Source: VRUB01 sp046758085 (GTDB taxonomy: Bacteria; Pseudomonadota; Gammaproteobacteria; Acidiferrobacterales; SPGG2). From it: DNA of 12,278 nt. The stretch lies in the NCBI GenBank assembly GCA_046758085.1, contig JBHHZP010000102.1, positions 1 through 12,278 on the forward strand. The letters are read 5' to 3'. Shown in pieces: positions 6,490 through 12,278 of this stretch. Positions within the stretch are counted from its first letter, which is position 1; every line of letters starts with the position of its first letter. The position numbers and the translations under genes are program-made. Below the pieces are notes generated by a model that was not told the origin of the DNA, did no database searches, and saw only the letters and a program-made list of their open reading frames with translations.

Positions 6490-7275
6490 ATGTTTTCATC
6501 GTCACGTTACATGGGTATTGCCTGCTGCCTGCTTGCCGGTCTCGCGCCGGCCGCGTCGCAGGCCGCTGTCACAGGTGTGGCGGCCTCCCCAAGCAGCCGC
6601 CAGCTGCTGCCCGGCCGGGTGACCCCGGTCACGCTCGCCTGGGCTGCCACCACCGATGCCGCTCTCGGCGGCACTGTCTACTCGCCAAAGGGTATTTTCT
6701 TGACGCCGACCGCCGTGCGTCTCGGAACCGTCGAGCGGTCCATGTCCAAAGTGATCAGCGGCACCACGATTGCCATGCTGAACGAAACGGCATTAGTGCC
6801 GACCCGCGTCATCGACGAGGCACGCAAGCTGGGTTTTGACCGGCTGATCTACCAACGCCGTTTCGATGACGGGCGTGGAAGCGCAAGCGGCGAGATCGTG
6901 CTGAACATCGCCCCCACCGAGGTCGCGGGCTTCAGCATCTCGCGCCTGGCGCTACTTTTTGATGATGGCACACTGGCTCGCACCGTATCCGCGCGTGACC
7001 GCTTGCGCGTGCATGCGAATATGCGCTTCCTCGGTGCGGGCTATATTCAAGCCATCTGGGAAATTGCGGGGCCAGGCCTGGTCGGCGAGCCGAGCTATCG
7101 ATCGCTGCAGGAAGCGCGCTACTACCTCACAGGAGACGAGCCGATTGTGCTCAGCAGCCCCAGCTTGCCGACCGACGTTGCCGGACACTACCGCATTCGG
7201 CTTCGTATCAGCGATCCGCAGCTTGCATTCGATGTTCCGGTAATTCGTTATATCGTCCTAGGCAGGGAAGATTGA
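6490..7275 (+). CDS. Exported protein of unknown function
   Basis: I do not recognise this 261-residue protein. It begins with a signal peptide: SSR, a hydrophobic stretch at about residues 8-22, then PAASQA ending at residue 25, with cleavage likely there. The mature part, about 235 residues, alternates short hydrophobic strands with polar turns and has no Cys, long helix or further membrane span, which suggests beta-sandwich domains in the periplasm or outside the cell. Two halves can be guessed: about 26-140 (GVAASPSSRQLLPGRVTPVTLAW, rather like a secreted pilus or adhesin domain) and about 140-261. A purine-rich AGAGAAG lies about ten bases before the ATG at 6490; ATG at 6511 is an alternative that shortens the signal peptide. 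The 251 bases before it are GC-rich and hold no gene I can support. It is convergent with rsd, 36 bases away. Confidence 0.72.
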   Translation: MFSSSRYMGIACCLLAGLAPAASQAAVTGVAASPSSRQLLPGRVTPVTLAWAATTDAALGGTVYSPKGIFLTPTAVRLGTVERSMSKVISGTTIAMLNETALVPTRVIDEARKLGFDRLIYQRRFDDGRGSASGEIVLNIAPTEVAGFSISRLALLFDDGTLARTVSARDRLRVHANMRFLGAGYIQAIWEIAGPGLVGEPSYRSLQEARYYLTGDEPIVLSSPSLPTDVAGHYRIRLRISDPQLAFDVPVIRYIVLGRED

Positions 7276-7283
7276 CGGAATGT

Positions 7284-7304
7284 CGGCGCTTGTAGGGCGC
7301 GCCG
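7284..7304. terminator. Weak GC hairpin between convergent genes
   Basis: CGGCGC at 7284-7289 pairs with GCGCCG at 7299-7304 around a nine-base loop, in the 36-base gap between two convergent genes. The position is right for a shared terminator, but only a broken T-rich stretch (TTCGTCTCT) follows on the plus strand, so efficiency would be low. Confidence 0.3.
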
Positions 7305-7311
7305 TTCGTCT

Positions 7312-7809
7312 CTAACAGGCGGAGGTGTTTGGTTCTTCCTCGGACTGTGGCCTCGAAAGCAACGCTTTAAGCAGTTTGTCCTCGAGCTCGATGCGTAATG
7401 CCAACTCTTCACCAAGGATCGACAAATCGTTTTCCAACTCCGATCGATTATCGCGCTTCTCCTCCGTATCATACTTGTCGTTAAAAGTCAGCGCTGCTTC
7501 CGTCGTCTGGGCGATACGCGGATAAAGTTGCCGCGCAAGGTTTGCGGGCCCACGACGCCGCTCGGCGTCATTTTCGATACGTTCGTAAAGACTGAAATGA
7601 CCGACCGCAATATAATCCACCAGAACCTGGCAAAACTCCTGTAACAAAGCGGGTGCCTGCTGGGCCGGGTTCTTATCCTTGAACGGCTCTAGGCCCGCTA
7701 CTCGACAGAATAACGTAAGCATCTCTGCACGCTCTGCTGTCAGTTTATCGACCAGGCTCTTGGTGCCGGTCCGTCGCTCCTGAATCCTTGCAGCCTTGTC
7801 AGTGTCCAT
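7312..7809 (-). CDS. rsd: Rsd/AlgQ-family regulator of sigma-70
   Basis: The 165-residue cytoplasmic protein matches the Rsd/AlgQ family from end to end: ERRTGTKSLVDKLTAERAEMLTLFCRVAGLEPF near the N-terminus, FCQVLVDYIAVGHFSLYERI in the middle, and a charged helical second half with LNDKYD-like TFNDKYDTEE and DLSILGEELALRIELEDKLL. Rsd binds region 4 of the housekeeping sigma factor and lowers its access to core RNA polymerase, favouring alternative sigma factors in stationary phase; in Pseudomonas AlgQ also influences alginate production. The protein is all-helical, of normal length, with an acidic, disordered tail (SEEEPNTS). The ATG at 7809 has GGTGA about nine bases upstream. The gene follows ffh on the same strand after 145 bases, but a good promoter in that gap suggests separate transcription. 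Confidence 0.9.
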   Translation of the reverse strand: MDTDKAARIQERRTGTKSLVDKLTAERAEMLTLFCRVAGLEPFKDKNPAQQAPALLQEFCQVLVDYIAVGHFSLYERIENDAERRRGPANLARQLYPRIAQTTEAALTFNDKYDTEEKRDNRSELENDLSILGEELALRIELEDKLLKALLSRPQSEEEPNTSAC

Positions 7810-7852
7810 AAGGATAGATCACCGTTGTGGTTTCGCCCGCTAATGAGCGCCT

Positions 7853-7881
7853 AATATACGTCGTTGACACACTTTTGTTAA
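7853..7881 (-). promoter_or_regulatory. Sigma-70 promoter for rsd
   Basis: On the minus strand TTAACA (7876-7881, five of six to consensus) is separated by exactly 17 bases from TATATT (7853-7858, five of six). Transcription would start near 7846, giving a leader of about 37 bases to the rsd ATG at 7809. This is among the strongest promoter matches in the window. A sigma-70 promoter before an anti-sigma-70 gene would allow negative feedback, which is inference. Confidence 0.6.
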
Positions 7882-7954
7882 CCTTAATTTCTATTTTAAT
7901 CTCCCGCCCGGAAATGACGAACTAAAGACCGCCATCCCGTGCGTGTATGCAACA

Positions 7955-9310
7955 TCAAAAGGGCTTTCCATGCAAGCCGCTCTGCATCCCTTGTAACATT
8001 CGCTTAAAGCCGCCTTTTCCGGCACGTTTCATCATTTTTTGCATCTGTGTAAACTGTTTGAGCAAGCGGTTGACCTCCTGGACCTGCGTACCGGAACCCC
8101 AGGCAATCCGCCGTTTGCGTGAGCCGCGAATGATGGCGGGAAACCGCCGTTCTTCAGGCGTCATGGAATTGATAATGGCCACAAGGCGCTTGAACTGGTT
8201 GTCGTTGAACTGACCTCTTACATTCTCCGGTACCGCACCCATACCCGGCAAGCGCTCGAGCATGCTGGCAATGCCGCCCATGTTTTCCATCTGCAGTAAC
8301 TGGTCACGAAAGTCTCCAAGGTCAAACCCCTTGCCTTTGGTCAGTTTTTTCGCGAGCTTTCGCGCCTTGTCCTCGTCCGTGGTACGTTGCGCTTGCTCGA
8401 TAATGCTCAGCACATCCCCCATTCCCAATATGCGCGAGGCAATCCGGTCCGGATAGAATGGCTCCAGGGCATCGGGCTTTTCGCCGGTACCCAGAAACTT
8501 GATAGGCTTGCCGGTAATGTGCCGGATAGATAGCGCTGCACCACCGCGCGCGTCGCCGTCCAATTTTGTAAGGATCACACCCGTAAGCGGCAATGCCTCA
8601 TTGAACGCCTTGGCGGTGTTCACCGCGTCCTGACCCGTGACGCTGTCGGCAACAAACAATGTTTCCGCCGGATCGACCGCCGCATGCAGCGCCTTAATCT
8701 CATCCATCATTTCATTGTCGATATGCAGACGCCCTGCAGTATCTATGATCACCACATTCACCAGCGATCTTTTCGCCTGATCGACCGCCGCCCGGGCGAT
8801 CTCCACCGGCCGCGCGTCCGGCTGGCTCGAAACGCAAGACAAGCCTACGCTCGCCGAAAGTCTTCTGAGCTGCTCCATCGCAGCAGGGCGATAGACGTCC
8901 GTACTCACCACCGCGACGGTCTTCTTCTCTCGCTCCTGCAATAGGTGGCCGAGCTTCACCACGGTGGTCGTTTTGCCCGATCCCTGTAGACCGGCTATCA
9001 GAATCACTGCGGGCAGACGCACCGCTAGATTCAGGCGATCGTTTGTGGCCCCGAGAAGCGTGACCAGCTCGTCGTTGACGATCTTGATCACGACCTGGCC
9101 CGGCGTCAGGCTGCGCACCACTTCCTGTCCCGTCGCTTTGGTGCGTACCTGGTCGATAAAAGCTTTGACCACCGGCAGAGCCACATCGGCCTCGAGCAAT
9201 GCCATGCGCACTTCACGCAAGGTCTCGCCGATGTTGTCTTGTGTCAGGCGGCCGGCGCCACGCAGCCGGTTCAAGCTCGCCTGCAAACGTTGGCTCAAAT
9301 TATCAAACAT
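7955..9310 (-). CDS. ffh: Ffh, signal recognition particle GTPase
   Basis: A full-length 451-residue Ffh, the protein part of the signal recognition particle, which binds 4.5S RNA and signal sequences and delivers ribosomes to FtsY at the membrane. The N domain spans about residues 1-95. The G domain follows with GLQGSGKTTT (107-116), DVYRPAAMEQL (138-148), DTAGRL (190-195) and TKLDGDARGG (248-257). The M domain closes the protein, with the RNA-binding SRKRRIAWGSGTQVQEVN (397-414) and Met-rich helices MQKMMKRAG and KRMLQGMQ. A Trp at 404 stands where small residues are usual in the RIAxGSG motif; the rest of the motif is intact. The start is fixed by the conserved MFDNLSQRLQ; the region before it has no obvious Shine-Dalgarno sequence. 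The usual partner rpsP does not follow; rsd does. Confidence 0.97.
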   Translation of the reverse strand: MFDNLSQRLQASLNRLRGAGRLTQDNIGETLREVRMALLEADVALPVVKAFIDQVRTKATGQEVVRSLTPGQVVIKIVNDELVTLLGATNDRLNLAVRLPAVILIAGLQGSGKTTTVVKLGHLLQEREKKTVAVVSTDVYRPAAMEQLRRLSASVGLSCVSSQPDARPVEIARAAVDQAKRSLVNVVIIDTAGRLHIDNEMMDEIKALHAAVDPAETLFVADSVTGQDAVNTAKAFNEALPLTGVILTKLDGDARGGAALSIRHITGKPIKFLGTGEKPDALEPFYPDRIASRILGMGDVLSIIEQAQRTTDEDKARKLAKKLTKGKGFDLGDFRDQLLQMENMGGIASMLERLPGMGAVPENVRGQFNDNQFKRLVAIINSMTPEERRFPAIIRGSRKRRIAWGSGTQVQEVNRLLKQFTQMQKMMKRAGKGGFKRMLQGMQSGLHGKPF

Positions 9311-9354
9311 TGTTAGCTGTTCTTGAATCCCGTGGATCGCACAGGAGTTTCTGC

Positions 9355-9378
9355 CGCCCGATCAAGGTGGGCGTTTTT
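9355..9378 (+). terminator. Terminator-like hairpin in the ffh-ypjD gap
   Basis: CGCCC (9355-9359) and GGGCG (9369-9373) form a five-pair stem with a nine-base loop, followed at once by five T residues (9374-9378). It has the form of a small intrinsic terminator for plus-strand transcription, yet no plus-strand gene lies just upstream, since ffh is on the other strand. It could stop antisense transcripts before they enter ffh's leader from the wrong side, or act as a leader stem in the ffh mRNA. Confidence 0.35.
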
Positions 9379-9426
9379 ACTCGATATACTCATGACCCAC
9401 CGTTTCCCGACGATTCATGCTAGATG

Positions 9427-9435
9427 ATCATAGCA
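9427..9435 (-). promoter_or_regulatory. Candidate extended -10 promoter for ffh
   Basis: Read on the minus strand, TGC precedes TATGAT (five of six to consensus), an extended -10 element about 117 bases before the ffh ATG. It lies inside an inverted repeat, ATGCTA at 9417-9422 and TAGCAT at 9431-9436, which could be a binding site over the promoter. No -35 hexamer is evident. The remaining sequence in the 296-base gap between ffh and ypjD is GC-rich and shows no other gene; the open frame starting at 9424 is an upstream extension of ypjD. Confidence 0.3.
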
Positions 9436-9606
9436 TTCGTGCGTAGTGCCGAGTGGCCGGCAGCGGGCAGTACCGGCTCACAGCAAAATGACTCGAGGCC
9501 TATTGCGCCAAGAGCCGCATCCATTGCTGTGTATGCCCGCCCCGCTCTTCAACCGCGGCCCAAGCTATGCCATCATGCGAGCGCAACTTTCTTGAGGCGC
9601 GATATT

Positions 9607-10422
9607 ATGTCTCAATCGCTGATAAATTTCCTGGCCGCCGGACTTTATTTGATAGTCGGTGGCCTGTTGCTGCGCCTGCTTCAGGGCGGCCGGGTTCTCG
9701 CCGGCGGCGCCAGACTCGGAGTTTTTGCCCTCGGGTTCGGTGCCGTATGGCTGCATGCGGCCATTCTCTATAGCGGACTGCTGGCCGGAACGGGGATGAA
9801 TCTTGCACTGACGAACGCCGCTTCACTACTGGCGTGGACCGTGGCGATTTTGTTTCTTGTGACCGCGCTGTACAAACCGATCGATAACATCGGTATTGTG
9901 ATCATGCCTGTGACCGGTGCGATAATACTCGTCGCCTGGTTTTGGCCCAGCAAACCTGTGGTCCTGCCCGAAAGCAGCGCATGGGAGTTCGCTCATATCA
10001 TTATTTCTATGCTCGCTTATGGTCTGTTGAGCCTCGCGGCGGTACAGAGCCTGTTGCTGCTGGCCCAAGAACGCCAGCTACGCCACAAGCATCCGGGGGG
10101 ATTTATTCGCGCCCTGCCTCCGCTGCAAACGATGGAGCATCTCATGTTCCAGCTGATCGGCCTGGGCTTCGGATTGCTGACTCTGACCGTTATCAGTGGT
10201 GCTTTCTTCTCCGAGCAGATATTCGGCCAACCGCTGCGTTTCACTCATCACGTGGTGTTGTCGGTCTTTGCCTGGGTCGTGTTCGCGATTCTGCTGCTCG
10301 GACGCTGGCGCTTCGGCTGGCGTGGCCGCCCGGCGGTGCGCTGGACCCTGAGCGGGTTCACCTTGCTGGTGCTTGCTTATCTGGGGACTAAGTTCGTCCT
10401 GGAAATTATTTTGGGACGCTAG
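9607..10422 (+). CDS. ypjD: YpjD-like CcsA/cytochrome c assembly-family membrane protein
   Basis: A 271-residue integral inner-membrane protein with about eight hydrophobic helices, starting SLINFLAAGLYLIVGGLLLRLL and ending FTLLVLAYLGTKFVLEIIL. It belongs to the CcsA/HemX-like family whose better-studied members handle heme in cytochrome c assembly; YpjD itself has no proven role. His130 (FAHIIISMLAYG) and His214-His215 (FTHHVVLSVFAW) lie at helix ends, where this family has its heme-ligand histidines, but the tryptophan-rich WWD motif of true CcsA is not seen. The ATG at 9607, with GAGG at 9594-9597, is preferred to the ATG at 9424, whose extra 61 residues lack hydrophobic or conserved character. 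Its divergent position next to ffh matches the E. coli order ffh-ypjD, which supports the call. Confidence 0.85.
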   Translation: MSQSLINFLAAGLYLIVGGLLLRLLQGGRVLAGGARLGVFALGFGAVWLHAAILYSGLLAGTGMNLALTNAASLLAWTVAILFLVTALYKPIDNIGIVIMPVTGAIILVAWFWPSKPVVLPESSAWEFAHIIISMLAYGLLSLAAVQSLLLLAQERQLRHKHPGGFIRALPPLQTMEHLMFQLIGLGFGLLTLTVISGAFFSEQIFGQPLRFTHHVVLSVFAWVVFAILLLGRWRFGWRGRPAVRWTLSGFTLLVLAYLGTKFVLEIILGR

Positions 10423-10453
10423 CGGCCAAGGCATGATGATGCCGCGACCACGT

Positions 10454-10483
10454 CTGATAGCCCCTAACAAATCGCCTTATAAT
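10454..10483 (+). promoter_or_regulatory. Sigma-70 promoter for the permease gene
   Basis: A perfect TATAAT at 10478-10483 is preceded by CTGATA (10454-10459, four of six to TTGACA) at a spacing of 18. Transcription from about 10490 would give a leader of some 44 bases to the ATG at 10534. The leader is rich in A and C and has no Shine-Dalgarno sequence. Confidence 0.55.
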
Positions 10484-10533
10484 TCCGCTCGGCAGCCCCA
10501 AACAACAAACTCAAAACTTGCACGCAAACCAAT

Positions 10534-12278
10534 ATGACCGAAACCGTTACGCTCACTCCCGACATCATGTGGGTACTCGGTGTACTCGTGCTCACCATTT
10601 TCCTTTTCGTATCAGAGCTCGTGCGTGTGGACGTCACGGCCATTACCATCATGGTCCTGCTGGGTCTAAGCGGAGTTGTTGGATTCGATGTCGTTGAGCC
10701 CGACGAGGTCTTCAGTGGATTCTCCAGCAATGCCGTAATCTCGATAATCGCTGTAATGATTATCGGGTCGGGTCTTGACAAGACGGGCGTGATGAACCAG
10801 ATCGTTCGCCCCATTATCCGCTTTGCCGGTCAGGCCGAATCGCGCCTGATCGCGATTATATCCGCCACCATCGGCGTCATCTCCAGCTTTATGCAGAACA
10901 TCGGCGCGGCTGCCCTGTTCCTGCCCGCGGTCCAGCGCATCTCTCGGCGCACCGGAATACCACTTTCGCGGCTGCTAATGCCTATGGGTTTTTGCGCTAT
11001 TCTCGGTGGCACGGTCACCCTGGTAGGCTCAAGCCCGTTGATATTGCTCAATGATTTGGTGGACGCATCCAATGCGAATTTTCCCGCCGGCGTCCAAAAG
11101 ATCAAGCGCTTTCAGCTGTTTGACGTTACTCCCATCGGGGTTGTCTTGATCACGACGGGCATCGTTTACTTCCTGGTACTCGGCAAGTTTGTACTGGCGA
11201 AGACCAAAGGCGCAGGGGAAGAGGCGGGCGATACTATGTCTTACCTGGCGAGGGTCTACGATCTTAAAGGCGCTGTCTTTCAAGTAGGGGTACCGGCCAG
11301 CAGCGCTCTCATCGGCAGTAACATCGAATACTTGCGCGCGCAGTCGAATTACAAGATCAGCGCGGTGGCGCTGTATCGCGGGGGCGACATCCGTCTGGCA
11401 CCGACGCGCGATACCGTATTCCAGGCCGGCGACATCATAGGGCTGCTGGGGCACGACTCGGAGGTACATGCGTTCGTCCGCAGCTTCGGGCTCGAGCAGC
11501 GATCGGACATGGGGGTTCTATCTGATGCGTTGTCTCGCACGTATTCAGGTATTTCCGAGATTGTCGTCGCCCCTCGGTCTTCGCTCGTCGGCAAGACGAT
11601 GCGCGAGATCCGATTTCGCCAGCGATATAAGGCGACCGTGCTCGCCGTACATCGTGGCGGCACTACCATCAGGGAAAAGCTGTCCGATATTCCATTTCAT
11701 GCGGGCGATGCCTTGCTGATCCACAGCAGCTGGCAAGACCTGGCGCTGCTGGATTCCGACCCGGATTTTATTGTCGTCACCGCCTACCCTCGCCAGGACC
11801 TCGGCATGAGACCGGAAAAGTTGAAGTTCGCAGTGACTTTCTTCGCAATTGCCATCGGGCTCGTGCTCTTTAGCGACCTGCGTCTGTCGCTCGCGCTGAT
11901 GACCGGTGCAATCGGCATGGTCCTTTCCGGTGTGCTACGCATTGATGAGGCGTACCGATCCGTGGACTGGCGCACCGTGTTTTTGCTAGGCAGCTTGATT
12001 TCACTTGGGATAGCCGTTGAAAACTCCCACACCGCTACTTGGATTGCGCACCAGGCGTTGACGGTACTGGGCGATGTACCGACATGGATGCTGTTAGCCG
12101 TTGTGGCTGCGCTCACAACCGCATTTACGCTGGTGATGTCCAACGTCGGTGCCACTGTCTTGCTGGTGCCGCTGGCCATCGAGATGGCTCTCGGGGTAGG
12201 AGCTGACCCGCGAGTATTTGCGCTGGCGGTCGGTATTGCAGCATCCAACTCGTTCCTGCTGCCGACGCACCAGGTGAA
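10534..12278 (+). CDS. SLC13-type anion permease with two TrkA-C domains (3' end cut off)
   Basis: The frame is open from the ATG at 10534 to the window edge (581 codons), so the C-terminus is missing. Membrane helices fill about residues 10-225 and again about 425-581. Between them lie two TrkA-C (RCK-C) domains, about 236-320 (VFQVGVPASSALIGSNIEYLR) and about 330-412 (EIVVAPRSSLVGKTMREI, ending near DFIVVTAYP). This is the build of the SLC13/DASS-like sodium-coupled carriers with a cytosolic regulatory insert; known relatives carry sulfate, dicarboxylates, silicate or other anions. The two helix-tip motifs, SNT in characterised members, read QNI (Asn122 kept) and SNV (Ser536, Asn537), so the substrate cannot be predicted. 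GGTVTLVGSS (about 158-167) and SNSFLLPTHQV near the edge also fit the family. There is no Shine-Dalgarno sequence; the start is set by reading frame and promoter position. Confidence 0.88.
   Translation, partial: MTETVTLTPDIMWVLGVLVLTIFLFVSELVRVDVTAITIMVLLGLSGVVGFDVVEPDEVFSGFSSNAVISIIAVMIIGSGLDKTGVMNQIVRPIIRFAGQAESRLIAIISATIGVISSFMQNIGAAALFLPAVQRISRRTGIPLSRLLMPMGFCAILGGTVTLVGSSPLILLNDLVDASNANFPAGVQKIKRFQLFDVTPIGVVLITTGIVYFLVLGKFVLAKTKGAGEEAGDTMSYLARVYDLKGAVFQVGVPASSALIGSNIEYLRAQSNYKISAVALYRGGDIRLAPTRDTVFQAGDIIGLLGHDSEVHAFVRSFGLEQRSDMGVLSDALSRTYSGISEIVVAPRSSLVGKTMREIRFRQRYKATVLAVHRGGTTIREKLSDIPFHAGDALLIHSSWQDLALLDSDPDFIVVTAYPRQDLGMRPEKLKFAVTFFAIAIGLVLFSDLRLSLALMTGAIGMVLSGVLRIDEAYRSVDWRTVFLLGSLISLGIAVENSHTATWIAHQALTVLGDVPTWMLLAVVAALTTAFTLVMSNVGATVLLVPLAIEMALGVGADPRVFALAVGIAASNSFLLPTHQV

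Noticed and set aside
6511..6545. Possible lipoprotein signal (GIAC) in the exported protein
   Set aside because: The Cys lies at the start of the hydrophobic core, too early for a lipobox, and the -3 position is Gly; ordinary cleavage after ASQA fits better.
9424..9606. 61-residue N-terminal extension of ypjD
   Set aside because: Pro/Arg/Ala-rich without hydrophobic or conserved sequence; the ATG at 9607 has a GAGG site and starts the first membrane helix.
9311..9606. 4.5S RNA gene near ffh
   Set aside because: The conserved AGGAAGCAGCC-type tetraloop region of 4.5S RNA is not present on either strand of the gap.
10430..10443. GGCAT/ATGCC hairpin after ypjD as a terminator
   Set aside because: Only five pairs and no T-run; a competing pairing exists.

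Overview
The window reads as a chromosomal segment of a gammaproteobacterium with moderately high GC. The evidence is a ubiG - MupP-type phosphatase gene pair (as in Pseudomonas-like genomes), a YciK-type dehydrogenase, an Rsd/AlgQ sigma-70 binding protein, and ffh divergent from ypjD. I cannot assign a genus. No insertion sequence, prophage, CRISPR array, tRNA or rRNA was seen, so this looks like core genome with a few unusual genes in it.

Layout. Positions 1-416 hold no convincing gene but carry a near-perfect 23-bp palindrome (17-39). A HigA-type antitoxin gene without a visible toxin follows (417-731). A plus-strand run then covers ubiG (ubiquinone synthesis), a MupP/Gph-type HAD phosphatase and rmuC; each junction is an 8-nt ATG/stop overlap, so these three are probably translationally coupled. 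Next come a receiver-GGDEF diguanylate cyclase (3437-4486), a squalene/phytoene-synthase-family protein (4536-5396) and a YciK-like short-chain dehydrogenase (5474-6238). An exported protein of unknown function (6490-7275) ends the plus-strand run. Convergent to it are rsd (7312-7809) and ffh (7955-9310) on the minus strand. Divergent from ffh are ypjD (9607-10422) and an SLC13-type permease with two TrkA-C domains that runs off the window end (10534-12278).

The most interesting stretch is 3437-6238. Three consecutive genes keep their family fold signatures but have lost residues central to the family's chemistry. The receiver lacks one pocket acid and the switch Thr/Ser. The squalene-synthase-like protein has lost most of both aspartate-rich motifs. 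The YciK-like protein has Ala for the catalytic Ser and Cys for the catalytic Lys. All three are full length and in frame, so they look like conserved pseudoenzymes or repurposed proteins rather than decayed genes. This is inference from residues remembered for the families, not from an alignment I could run.

How the genes may work together: UbiG feeds the respiratory quinone pool, MupP recycles cell-wall MurNAc-6-phosphate, RmuC guards DNA, the GGDEF protein would make cyclic-di-GMP, Rsd tunes sigma-70 availability, and Ffh with the membrane proteins serves protein insertion and transport. No single pathway joins them all.
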